A DNA stretch of 64,000 nt from Bradyrhizobium sp. CCBAU 53351 (GTDB lineage Bacteria; Pseudomonadota; Alphaproteobacteria; Rhizobiales; Xanthobacteraceae), in assembly GCF_015291745.1 (NCBI RefSeq), contig NZ_CP030059.1, forward strand, positions 5,483,501-5,547,500, written 5' to 3'. A program made the position numbers and the translations under genes. Below, piece by piece: positions 1 to 9,913 of the stretch (positions are counted from its first letter, which is position 1; every line of letters starts with the position of its first letter). The notes under the pieces were generated by a model. The model did no database searches. It saw nothing but the letters and a program-made list of their open reading frames with translations, and was not told the DNA's origin.

Positions 1-84
1 CTGGTTGATGCCGAGCGCATTCATGCGCCGGCAAGCGTCGATGATGGCCTGTCTCTTGGCGACCCCGTCCGTTGTCATCGACAT
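1..84 (-). CDS. Class II aldolase/adducin family protein (N-terminal fragment)
   Basis: Only the first 28 codons lie in the window; the gene runs off the left edge on the reverse strand. The visible N-terminus contains DACRRMNALGINQ, which matches the opening helix of class II (fuculose-phosphate type) aldolases, normally followed by a GTSGN phosphate-binding loop that would be outside the window. Two in-frame ATGs occur at 84 and 78; an AGGA lies about 8 bases before the first. The substrate cannot be told from this fragment. The 156 bases to the next gene show no further coding signal. Confidence 0.65.
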   Translation of the reverse strand, partial: MSMTTDGVAKRQAIIDACRRMNALGINQ

Positions 85-240
85 CCCGATTCCTGACGAT
101 GGGCTTGTTAGACCGGAAGTACGTCAAAGCAACATGGCAGTGCAAGCGAAAGCGGCCCGGATCGGGTGCCGCCTCGGCGCCCTTCCGGCAAAATCACGAA
201 ATGGGCGGCAAAATCAACGGATTCACCTGACGTCGCAGCC

Positions 241-867
241 CTATGACAGGCTGGCCCGGACGGCCGCAATCCCGTTGATCACGAACTGCACGGAATAGGC
301 CGCGAGCAGCATGCCGAGAACGCGCGAGAGCACGGCATTTCCGGTGCGTCCGAGGGTCTTCGCGATCAGGTGAGCCGAGACGAAGCACAGCATGCAAAGC
401 AGGCAGACCGACAGGACGACGGCGATGATGATCGCGAGCCTTGCCCCATAATCGGCGCTACCGGAAAGGAGCAGCGTGGTCGCGATCGCCCCGGGGCCGG
501 CCATCATGGGGATGGCCAGGGGAAACACTGCGACATCGGAGGCGTGCTCCGCGGTTGCCTTGTCGGCCTCGCGGGCCTCGCGATGCGGTCGATCGCCGAA
601 GATCATCTGGTAGGACACGCCGAACAGCAGCAGCCCGCCGGCGATCTGGAAGGCGGGGATGCCGATCCCGAGCTGGCGCAGCAGCCAGTTTCCGACCAGC
701 GCGATCATCACCAGGATCGAGGCCGCGATCAGCGGCGCGCGCAACGCGATCGTGCGTTTGGCCGTGTCGGGCATGCTCCCGGTGGCCGCGATGAAGGCCG
801 GCGCGAGGCCAACCGGATCGACAACCAGCAGCAGCGTCACGAAGGCGGACAGGGCGAAGTCGAGCAT
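241..867 (-). CDS. MarC family integral membrane protein
   Basis: A 208-residue protein made almost entirely of hydrophobic segments, about six predicted membrane helices, with the family-typical stretches LLVVDPVGLAPAF near the N-terminus and PLAIPMMAGPGAIAT at about residues 117-131. Length agrees with MarC/YhcE proteins of the inner membrane. MarC was once linked to multiple antibiotic resistance but its transported substrate is not established. It is a single gene, divergent from the small membrane protein at 955. Confidence 0.85.
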   Translation of the reverse strand: MLDFALSAFVTLLLVVDPVGLAPAFIAATGSMPDTAKRTIALRAPLIAASILVMIALVGNWLLRQLGIGIPAFQIAGGLLLFGVSYQMIFGDRPHREAREADKATAEHASDVAVFPLAIPMMAGPGAIATTLLLSGSADYGARLAIIIAVVLSVCLLCMLCFVSAHLIAKTLGRTGNAVLSRVLGMLLAAYSVQFVINGIAAVRASLS

Positions 868-954
868 GGTCGGCGTGGTCCTTGGACGCAGGAACGATGG
901 CGGCCGGGCTGACTTAGCCCAGCAAAGCCGCTTTGCAAATCACCGGAGACGACA

Positions 955-1161
955 ATGAGCGACAGTGGAATCGGAATGCTCCTCGGCCAGCTCTCGGCCA
1001 ACCTGCTTTGGCTCTGGTTCATCGGCGCGTTCGTGCTCGGCGGGGTCCTCGTCTATGGCGTGATGAAGGCCGGTCACCTCAAGCGCAGCGAGCGGGCGCA
1101 GCTCGATCGCAACACCGAGGCACGACAGCGCCAGGAAGATCCCTACAAGCGTCCGACCTGA
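955..1161 (+). CDS. Small single-pass membrane protein, unknown function
   Basis: A 68-residue protein with one hydrophobic segment (LLWLWFIGAFVLGGVLVYGV, about residues 17-36) and a charged, Arg/Glu/Gln-rich tail ending KRPT. An appropriately placed purine-rich stretch (CCGGAGACGACA) precedes the ATG. No domain recognised. The composition resembles short inner-membrane proteins with a cytoplasmic tail that are common in Bradyrhizobium genomes. Confidence 0.6.
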   Translation: MSDSGIGMLLGQLSANLLWLWFIGAFVLGGVLVYGVMKAGHLKRSERAQLDRNTEARQRQEDPYKRPT

Positions 1162-1273
1162 GTGAGCGCCGCGCGCAATTCAGCCGTTTGGAACTTTCGT
1201 TCATGAAGCGGCTTTGATCGCCTGAGGATTGAGGAGGGCGAGGCCTTCCCGTGTCACCTCATGAGGAGGATGT

Positions 1274-1837
1274 ATGGCTAAAGCAAAGAAACGCACGACG
1301 AAGAAGACCGCGGCGCGCCGACCGCGTCAGGCGCCGAAGATGCTCAGCGACCTGTTTCTGGAGACGCTGAAGGACATCTATTTCGCGGAGAACAAGATCA
1401 TCAAGACGTTGCCGAAGATGGCCAAGGCCGCGCAATCGAAGGAGCTGGCCGCCGCATTCAACAAGCACCTGCGGGAGACCCAGGGCCAGGTCAAGCGGCT
1501 GGACCAGATCTTCAAGATGCTGGGCAAGCCGGCGCGCGGCAAGCCCTGCGAGGCCATCAACGGCATCACCGACGAGGGTGCCGAGATCATGAAGGACTTC
1601 AAGGGTGCCCCGGCGCTCGATGCGGGACTGCTCGCGGCCGCCCAGGCGGTCGAGCATTACGAGATCTCGCGCTATGGCACCTTGCGCACCTGGGCCGAGG
1701 AGCTCGGCATGCCGGACGCGGCAAGGCTGCTTCAGGCGACGCTGGACGAGGAAGAGGCGACCGATCACACGCTGACGGAGCTCGCCACGTCCGTGATCAA
1801 CCTCGAAGCGGAAGAAGAGTATCGCGCGGCGGCCTGA
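1274..1837 (+). CDS. YciE/DUF892 ferritin-like protein
   Basis: 187 residues. A Lys/Arg-rich leader (about residues 1-20, KAKKRTTKKTAARRPR) precedes a four-helix ferritin-like domain with the DUF892 features LETLKDIYFAENKIIK, E and H residues in helices (HLRETQG, AVEHYEISRYGTL) and a final LDEEEATDHTLTELA. These proteins bind a di-metal centre and are induced under stress, but no reaction is established. The basic leader is longer than in E. coli YciE and could contact nucleic acid (inference). The start has AGGAGG eight bases upstream. A strong terminator follows. Confidence 0.85.
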   Translation: MAKAKKRTTKKTAARRPRQAPKMLSDLFLETLKDIYFAENKIIKTLPKMAKAAQSKELAAAFNKHLRETQGQVKRLDQIFKMLGKPARGKPCEAINGITDEGAEIMKDFKGAPALDAGLLAAAQAVEHYEISRYGTLRTWAEELGMPDAARLLQATLDEEEATDHTLTELATSVINLEAEEEYRAAA

Positions 1838-1858
1838 CGCGCGCCGCTGCCGATGACG

Positions 1859-1886
1859 AAACGCCGCGGCCTGTGCCGCGGCGTTT
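1859..1886 (+). terminator. Hairpin terminator after the DUF892 gene
   Basis: A perfect 12-bp stem AAACGCCGCGGC / GCCGCGGCGTTT around a CTGT loop begins 22 bases after the stop codon of the ferritin-like gene. A second partial copy (GCCGCGGCGTTTGTTTTT) follows and supplies the T-run. This separates the DUF892 gene from hsp20-lon. Confidence 0.7.
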
Positions 1887-2015
1887 GCTCGTTGGGCCAG
1901 GGCCGCGGCGTTTGTTTTTCAATCGCACGACAGCGCATGGCACGTCAGCGCCGCCGCACTGGATTTCCCGGGAACCGGCCCCATATGCAGGCTTTCCCAC
2001 CCCCTGAGCCCCAAC

Positions 2016-2399
2016 ATGCAACCAAAAAATCCCCTCGACTGGATGCTGTCCGAAGCCCTGGACTCGCTGACCCGCGCCGACCGGCTGCGCCAGCAGTTCG
2101 GCCGCCAGGAAGCCTGCTGGGAGCCGCCGATCGACGTGCTCGAGACCGAGCACGAGCTTCTGATCCTGATCGCGCTTCCCGGCGTCAATCCGGACAATGT
2201 CGAGACGGTCATCCATGACGGCGTGCTCGTCATCTCCGGCCAGCGCACCCTGCCCCCGGAGCTCCGCAACGCCCGCATCCACCGGCTCGAACTGCCGCAG
2301 GGGCGCTTCGAGCGCCGCATTGCATTGCCCCTCGGCCGCTACGCCATCAGCCGCTTCGTGATGGACGGCTGCGTCGCGCTGCGCCTTGCCAAATCCTGA
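2016..2399 (+). CDS. Hsp20/alpha-crystallin family small heat-shock protein
   Basis: 127 residues with an alpha-crystallin domain core at about residues 35-110: the beta-strand pair ELLILIALPGVNPDNVETVI, DGVLVISGQR and the strand FERRIALPLGRY. It lacks the usual C-terminal I-x-I/V peptide, ending VALRLAKS. It would act as an ATP-independent holdase. The stop codon lies eight bases before the lon ATG, so the two form a protein-quality-control operon. The ribosome site of hsp20 is weak; the chosen start is the first ATG that gives a family-like N-terminus (MQPKNPLDWMLSEALD). Confidence 0.85.
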   Translation: MQPKNPLDWMLSEALDSLTRADRLRQQFGRQEACWEPPIDVLETEHELLILIALPGVNPDNVETVIHDGVLVISGQRTLPPELRNARIHRLELPQGRFERRIALPLGRYAISRFVMDGCVALRLAKS

Positions 2400-2407
2400 G
2401 GTCGATC

Positions 2408-4789
<2,382 letters not shown>

Positions 4790-4794
4790 ATGCG

Positions 4795-4950
4795 ATGAAG
4801 AAACTGCTCGAAGACGCGAAGCGATCTCGGAAAACGCAGCGGCTGCGCCAGCTGCTCGATCGTGCCGTTGACCGGGTGCGCGATGCGCTTGCAGGACCAG
4901 AACCGCGGCTTCAGCCGGTCCCGGTCCGGGTGAAGCGCCGCAAGGGTTGA
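4795..4950 (+). CDS. Small basic protein coupled to lon, unknown function
   Basis: A 51-codon frame starting ATGAAGAAACTGCTCGAAG, five bases after the lon stop, and ending before a strong terminator. The product is very basic (KRSRKTQRLRQLLDRAVDRV then PVRVKRRKG) with an amphipathic N-terminal half. Translational coupling to lon is plausible because no independent promoter space exists. No family recognised; it could be a nucleic-acid or lon-associated peptide, or non-functional. Confidence 0.45.
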   Translation: MKKLLEDAKRSRKTQRLRQLLDRAVDRVRDALAGPEPRLQPVPVRVKRRKG

Positions 4951-4986
4951 GCCCTCCGTCTCAAGTCCTCGCGGCTGCCCCAACCA

Positions 4987-5016
4987 AAAGGCCCCCTTTT
5001 ACCCAAGGGGGCCTTT
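4987..5016. terminator. Bidirectional terminator between lon operon and HU gene
   Basis: Stem AAAGGCCCCCTT / AAGGGGGCCTTT (12 bp, loop TTACCC) sits between the convergent lon-side genes and the HU gene that ends at 5023. A/T flanks on both sides allow it to act in either direction. Confidence 0.8.
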
Positions 5017-5022
5017 GCGTCG

Positions 5023-5325
5023 TTAGCCCACGGCGTCCTTGGCCGCCTTGACCGGGCGGGCGCGGACGATCTTGCGGGCCGGCTTGGCCTTGAACATCAT
5101 CTCTTCGCCCGTGAACGGGTTGGTGCCCTTGCGTGCCTTGGTCGCGGGCTTCTTGATGACGACGAACTTGGCGAAGCCCGGCACCAGGAACAGGCCGTTC
5201 TTCTTGAGCTCCTTGTGACCGACGTCGGTCAGCGTCTCCATGACGCTCTTGACGTCGCGCTTGGAAAGCTCGGTAGCGGTCGCGATCTTTTCGATCAGCT
5301 GCGATTTGGACATTTGGGTTGCCAT
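5023..5325 (-). CDS. HU family DNA-binding protein
   Basis: 100 residues from the ATG at 5325, which has AGAGGAG nine bases upstream; a longer frame from 5355 lacks a ribosome site. The HU/IHF fold is clear: N-terminal helices with ELSKRDVKSVMETLTDVG, then the DNA-binding arm region around GFAKFVVIKKPATKARKGTNPFTGEE, with the Pro-containing arm tip. The C-terminal extension KPARKIVRARPVKAAKDAVG is Lys/Arg/Ala-rich and longer than in E. coli HU. It is a nucleoid protein that bends DNA. The 280 bases upstream are relatively A/T-rich and hold its promoter; no other gene is visible there. Confidence 0.9.
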   Translation of the reverse strand: MATQMSKSQLIEKIATATELSKRDVKSVMETLTDVGHKELKKNGLFLVPGFAKFVVIKKPATKARKGTNPFTGEEMMFKAKPARKIVRARPVKAAKDAVG

Positions 5326-5605
5326 CGTGTCTCCTCTGATTCGTGACGGCTGCATATTAGACCAACCGGCGAAGGCCTATAGCCTTCTGCACAGTTTTGT
5401 CGCGGTTTTACGGGCTTTTTTGGCCCTCTATGGCAAAAAACCCTGCATTTTAGCTGCTTCCAGAGCGGGAGAAGCCTCAGGCAGCGGATTTTGCCTTGTT
5501 TCAAAGGCCCGCACGACATCTTGCTAGAACTGATTCGCCACTTTCGACAAGCGACGACCGGCCTCTTTGTCAAAGGAGGCGCGTGTTTCACCCTAGAAAA
5601 TAAGG

Positions 5606-6838
5606 CTAGACGCGCTCGATGATGATGGCGGGCGCCATGCCGCCGGCGGCGCACATGGTGACGAGACCGCGTTTGAGGTCGCGCCGTTCGAGCTCGTCGA
5701 GCACGGTGCCGATCAGGATCGAGCCGGTGGCACCGATGGGATGCCCGAGCGCGATCGAGCCGCCATTGACGTTGACCTTGGCGCGATCGAGCTTGAGGTC
5801 GCGGATGTATTTTTCCGCCACCACCGCGAACGCCTCGTTGATCTCGAACAGGTCGATGTCGTCGATGGAGAGGCCCGCCTTTGCCAGCACCTTGCGCGTC
5901 GCCGGCACCGGCGCGTTCAGCATCAGGGTCGGCGAGTCTCCCATGTTCGCCATCGCGACGACGCGGGCGCGGGCTTTGAGGCCATGCGCTTTGGCGTAAG
6001 CAGGTGAAGCCAGGAGGATGGCGGCGGCGCCGTCGACGACGCCGGAGGAATTGCCGGCGTGGTGCACGAAGTCGATGTTCAGGTCCGGATATTTCTGCAG
6101 GATCAGGCCGCGATAGGTCGTGCCCTTGTCGTCGAGCACGTAGTCGGCGACCGCGGGGAATGCCGGCTTCAGGCTGCTCAACCCCTCCATCGTGGTCTGC
6201 GGCCGCGGATATTCCTCATGGTCGAGCGCGAGGCTGCCGTCCTCCCGGTGAACGGGCACGAGGCTCTTCTTGAAATAGCCGTTCGTCATCGCGTGCGCGG
6301 CGCGCTTCTGGCTCTCCAGCCCGAGCGCGTCGACGTCCCGCCGGGTAATGCCTTCCAGCGTCGCGATCGCGTCCGCGCAGACGCCCTGATGCGACTGCGG
6401 ATGCTTTGCCCGCAGACGCAGATTGCCGTTGTCCATCATCATCGGACCTGAGCCGCGGCGTCCTTCCATCGACATCATCTCGCAGCCGCCCGCGATGACG
6501 AGGTCTTCCGCGCCTGCCATGATCGAGGATGCCGCCATGTTGACGCTGGTGATGCCGCTTCCGCAAAAACGGTCCAGCGTCACGGCGCTGGCGCGCACGT
6601 CGTAGCCGGCATCGAGCGCCGACATCCGGCCGAGATCGCCGCCTTGCGTCGCGACCTGCGCGCTGCAGCCCCAGACAATGTCGTCGACGTCGGCCGTGTT
6701 GATGCCGGTGCGCTCCGCGAGCGCGCGCAGCACGGTTGCGCCGAGCTGCTGCGGATGGATGCCCGAAAGCGCTCCCTTGCCGGCCTTGCCGACGCCGCGC
6801 GGGGTGCGGCAGGCATCGATGATGAGTGCATCGGTCAT
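5606..6838 (-). CDS. Acetyl-CoA C-acyltransferase (thiolase)
   Basis: 410 residues, normal thiolase length. The nucleophilic Cys is in DRFCGSGITS (C92), the catalytic His in GHPIGATGS (H366) and the second Cys in TMCAAGGMAP (C396). NEAFA, also a family signature, is present. It catalyses thiolytic cleavage or condensation of acyl-CoA; chain-length preference cannot be read. It is a single gene, with no beta-oxidation partner adjacent. Confidence 0.92.
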   Translation of the reverse strand: MTDALIIDACRTPRGVGKAGKGALSGIHPQQLGATVLRALAERTGINTADVDDIVWGCSAQVATQGGDLGRMSALDAGYDVRASAVTLDRFCGSGITSVNMAASSIMAGAEDLVIAGGCEMMSMEGRRGSGPMMMDNGNLRLRAKHPQSHQGVCADAIATLEGITRRDVDALGLESQKRAAHAMTNGYFKKSLVPVHREDGSLALDHEEYPRPQTTMEGLSSLKPAFPAVADYVLDDKGTTYRGLILQKYPDLNIDFVHHAGNSSGVVDGAAAILLASPAYAKAHGLKARARVVAMANMGDSPTLMLNAPVPATRKVLAKAGLSIDDIDLFEINEAFAVVAEKYIRDLKLDRAKVNVNGGSIALGHPIGATGSILIGTVLDELERRDLKRGLVTMCAAGGMAPAIIIERV

Positions 6839-6968
6839 GGGCGTTGTCCTCTTTGTTTTGAGCGTTGAGGACGGTTCTGAATAAGGGGAAGAGGAGAGTC
6901 AATGCGTGGGCGCCCACGCCCTCTCCCGCCCCTCACCCGGATTTTCCGCCGCACGAAAGCCTCCGCGA

Positions 6969-7053
6969 CGTCATGGCCGGCTTGTCCCGGCCATCCACGT
7001 CTTGCTACGCGGCGCGAATAACGTGGATGTCCAGGGACAAGCCCGGGCATGAC
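6969..7053. repeat. Palindromic intergenic repeat, type A
   Basis: Arms GTCATGGCCGGCTTGTCCCG (from 6970) and the complementary segment ending GGGCATGAC (to 7053), carrying the central words CATCCACGT / ACGTGGATG. This layout is the common 'cgtcatgcccggg...' dispersed repeat of Bradyrhizobium intergenic regions. It lies between the starts/ends of the thiolase and GH1 genes and is non-coding. Confidence 0.7.
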
Positions 7054-7084
7054 GACCTCTGGTGATTTTACGCGGGAGAAGACA

Positions 7085-8542
7085 TCACGCCCCCGCCGCG
7101 TTCTTCGCGATCACGTTGCGATAGAAGCTGGCGCTGAGTTTCGGCGTGCGGACCTGGGTGTCGAAATTGACATGGTACAGCCCGAAACGCTTGTTCAGCC
7201 CGTAGACCCACTCGAAATTGTCCATCAGGCTCCAGAGGAAATAGCCGCGCACCGGCACGCCCTCGGCCGTGGCGCGCTGCAGCTGGGCGAGATAGTTGCG
7301 CAGGTACATGATGCGGTCGGTGTCGTAGATCTTGCCGTCCGGCGTGACGACGTCGTCGCCGGAGGCGCCGTTCTCGCTGATATAGATCGCATCCGTCTTC
7401 CAGATCTTTGCCGCCAGCTTCGGCACCCAATAGAGCGTCTCCGGCCCGACGCGCAGCCAGTCCGAATTCATGTGCGGGAACGATTTCGGGATCGGCAGCG
7501 GCATGAAGCCCGCGCCCTGATCGGAGGCCACCACGTAGTTCTGCGGCGCATAGATGTTGAGACCGAGGAAATCGACCGGCGAGGAGATGATCTTGAGTTC
7601 CGCGTCGGTGAATTTCGGCGCGTTGGCGCCGGCGAATTTCAGGAAGGCGTCGGTGTAGCGGCCAGTCATGATGACGTTGAGATAGCCGGCGTTCATCTCG
7701 CGCAGCGCGATCTCGGCGGCACGAACGTTCTCCGGCGTGTCGATCGCGGGCGCGCAGGCATCGATGTTCTCGGCCGGCCCGACCCTGGTGCCGCGCCGGC
7801 CGTGGGCGCGCACGGCCTGCACCGCGAGCCCGTGCGCCAGCGCGCTGTTGTGCCTGATCTGGTTGACCTCGGCTTGCGGCAGCCTCAAGCCCGGCGCGTC
7901 GATGCCGATGCCGTAGCCGAAATAGACGAAGCGCCCGCTCTCGTTCAACGTGAAGACGTTCTTGACGCGATCGGTCAGATGCTCGGCGACATAAGCCGCG
8001 TAGTCACCGAAGATCTTGCAGGTTTCCGTCGAGCGCCAGCCGCCGAAGCGATCCTGAAGCGATTGCGGCAGGTCCCAATGATAGAGCGTCAGCCACGGCT
8101 CGATGCCGTTCTTCAGGAGCTCGTCGACCAGCCTATTGTAGAAGTCGAGCCCCTTCGGGTTGGGCTTGCCGTCGCCATCCGGGAACAGCCGCGGCCAGGC
8201 CACCGAGAAGCGGTAAGCCTTGCAGCCCAGCGCCTTGATCAGCGCGATGTCCTCCTTGTAGCGGTGATAATGCTCATTGGCACGGTCGCCGGTGGTGCCG
8301 TCCTCGATCTTGCCGGGGATGCGCACGAACTTGTCCCAGATCGAGGCCCCTCGCCCGTCCTCGTCGACCGCGCCCTCGACCTGGTAGGACGAGGTCGCCG
8401 TACCCCAGACGAAGCCCGCCGGAAAGCCGGCGCGCGGCGGCGGCGCTGGCTTCGCCTTTGCCGCGTCGAGCGGACCGGTCAAGCCGGCTGCGGACAGCCC
8501 CGCGATTTTCGCGAACCTGCGACGCGAGACCTTGTCCGACAT
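7085..8542 (-). CDS. Tat-exported glycoside hydrolase family 1 (beta-glucosidase-like)
   Basis: 485 residues from the ATG at 8542 (GGAG eight bases upstream). The N-terminus KVSRRRFAKIAGLSAAG is a twin-arginine signal, so the enzyme is periplasmic or secreted. The GH1 barrel is complete: FVWGTATSSYQVEGA, YHWDLPQ, the acid/base region FTLNESGRF (E201) and the nucleophile in YISENGAS (E390). The usual motif at the acid/base is NEP; here it is NES. GH1 enzymes hydrolyse beta-glycosides; the natural substrate is unknown. No sugar transporter is adjacent. Confidence 0.88.
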   Translation of the reverse strand: MSDKVSRRRFAKIAGLSAAGLTGPLDAAKAKPAPPPRAGFPAGFVWGTATSSYQVEGAVDEDGRGASIWDKFVRIPGKIEDGTTGDRANEHYHRYKEDIALIKALGCKAYRFSVAWPRLFPDGDGKPNPKGLDFYNRLVDELLKNGIEPWLTLYHWDLPQSLQDRFGGWRSTETCKIFGDYAAYVAEHLTDRVKNVFTLNESGRFVYFGYGIGIDAPGLRLPQAEVNQIRHNSALAHGLAVQAVRAHGRRGTRVGPAENIDACAPAIDTPENVRAAEIALREMNAGYLNVIMTGRYTDAFLKFAGANAPKFTDAELKIISSPVDFLGLNIYAPQNYVVASDQGAGFMPLPIPKSFPHMNSDWLRVGPETLYWVPKLAAKIWKTDAIYISENGASGDDVVTPDGKIYDTDRIMYLRNYLAQLQRATAEGVPVRGYFLWSLMDNFEWVYGLNKRFGLYHVNFDTQVRTPKLSASFYRNVIAKNAAGA

Positions 8543-8693
8543 TGCTGCTTCTCCGCCTTCGAACTGTTGCGGGCGCACAATGGCGAGTCCGGGGCGGTTT
8601 GAGAAGCAAGGTTTGGGAAAAACCGGATGCAGAATTGCGCGGCCTGGCGCGCGACATATGGCTGCGGGCCGGCCGCCGCGCAGGCTTCACCGC

Positions 8694-9104
8694 TTAGCGC
8701 GAGCGCTTGGGCAACTTCGGCAGCTTGTCGGGATTGAACGCCGGGCGCTGCTCGGCTCGTTGTTCACCGGCCGGCGGCTTCTGTTCGGTGAGAATGAGCG
8801 TTCCCTGGAGAATCATTCCGGGCACTTGTTGTGCCGTCGCGGTGTAGGTCGCGATCTTGCCGGGGCAGTTTCCCTCGATGTCCAACGTGAGCTCGTCGTC
8901 CACGCCGAACACCGTTGCACGGCCGTTGGTATGGCGCTTCGTCGACACGGTGGCGGTGAAGCGATCTCCGTCGACGTGACACGAGCCATGATAGGTCATC
9001 AGGCTGTCGCGGCCCCAGATCTGTCCATCCGCGACATGGACGATCCCGGTACCCTGGTCGAGCGGCGTCTTGTACCACGCCGCGTATGTCCCGTCCTTCA
9101 GCAT
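8694..9104 (-). CDS. GrlR-like beta-barrel protein, putative regulator
   Basis: 136 residues from the ATG at 9104, preceded by AGGGGAGA; a longer start at 9125 has its purine run too close. The pattern LKDGTYAAWYKTP, GTGIVHVADGQIWGRDSLMTYHGS and DRFTATV resembles the N-terminal part of GrlR-type proteins, small lipocalin-like barrels first described as negative regulators in enteropathogens. The C-terminus is Pro/Lys-rich (KLPKLPKRSR). In soil bacteria this family has no proven role, so regulation here is only a family-based guess. Confidence 0.45.
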   Translation of the reverse strand: MLKDGTYAAWYKTPLDQGTGIVHVADGQIWGRDSLMTYHGSCHVDGDRFTATVSTKRHTNGRATVFGVDDELTLDIEGNCPGKIATYTATAQQVPGMILQGTLILTEQKPPAGEQRAEQRPAFNPDKLPKLPKRSR

Positions 9105-9164
9105 GGGAGCAGTCTCCCCTGGCATCCCTCCACGATAATCCGCATGATTAGCGCTAAGAAAGCG

Positions 9165-9332
9165 TTAATCGCGCGGCCCGTGCCAATCCGGCCTGTCCTT
9201 GCGCAGCTCGGCTTCAAGCTCCTCGACGATGCCGTGAAGCAGACACGCCGCAAGCGGATCCGTAACCTCCCGCTCCAACCGCCGGTAACGCGCGATCCGG
9301 CATTCCTGCTCTCTCAATTGGCGCTCTGTCAT
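9165..9332 (-). CDS. Short conserved-looking protein, unknown function
   Basis: A 55-codon frame with ATG at 9332, preceded by GGAGGG eight bases upstream. The product is charged and helix-prone: MTERQLREQECRIARYRRLE, then DPLAACLLHGIVEELEAEL, ending DWHGPRD. The strong ribosome site and codon-like composition support a real gene. No function can be proposed. Confidence 0.5.
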   Translation of the reverse strand: MTERQLREQECRIARYRRLEREVTDPLAACLLHGIVEELEAELRKDRPDWHGPRD

Positions 9333-9481
9333 GACATCGGCCCTCCGACAAACTGACGCGGAGATCGCCGAGCAGTTTCGTTAAACTTTTCGGATCATTT
9401 GACATGGTTTCTGATTGGTGAAGACGACGACGTCCCGCTCTTTGCCGGTGCCGGGACCAGATCGTCCAAAGGACCGCGCCT

Positions 9482-9844
9482 CTAAGATGACAGACGAAGC
9501 CAGACGTCCTTGCTTGCCAGCGTGCCATTCGGCGTGGCGATCTCCATGTCCACGACGTGCAGTGAGCCGGGCTCGTCGCCATAGATGTACTTGAGGTGCC
9601 ACATCAGACCGAGGTCCGGCGAAACGACGAAATCGTCCAATCCGTCGGTAATGTCTCGAACGGCATCGCGGTGGCTCGGGGACGCGGAAAACATCGCATC
9701 GATCAAGTCGGCGAGGGTCATACCCTCGACGAGCATGAGTCGCGCGATCTCATCGCCATAGACGCGCCGAAGCGCTGCAACGATCGAAGCGACGGCATCC
9801 GGATTCTTCAACGACACGGCAAAGCAAGCCTCCGAAACCATCAT
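9482..9844 (-). CDS. Hypothetical protein
   Basis: 120 residues if started at the ATG at 9844; a GTG at 9907 would give 141 residues and lies just after the stop of the upstream TonB receptor gene, so coupling is possible. Readable features are ALRRVYGDEIARLMLVEGM, a helix-rich middle, and an acidic segment GLDDFVVSPDLGLMWHLKYI. No signal peptide or membrane helix in the short form. No family recognised. Neither start has a convincing ribosome site. Confidence 0.4.
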   Translation of the reverse strand: MMVSEACFAVSLKNPDAVASIVAALRRVYGDEIARLMLVEGMTLADLIDAMFSASPSHRDAVRDITDGLDDFVVSPDLGLMWHLKYIYGDEPGSLHVVDMEIATPNGTLASKDVWLRLSS

Positions 9845-9913
9845 GCCGGAGGCGGAATATTCTGCCAAGCTCAGCGAGCGCCATCGCGGACACCAGGGGC
9901 GCGGCACCCGTAC

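Noticed and set aside
7049..8602. A 517-codon forward frame opposite the GH1 gene
   Set aside because: Shadow of the glycoside hydrolase; the reverse strand has signal peptide and both catalytic Glu motifs.
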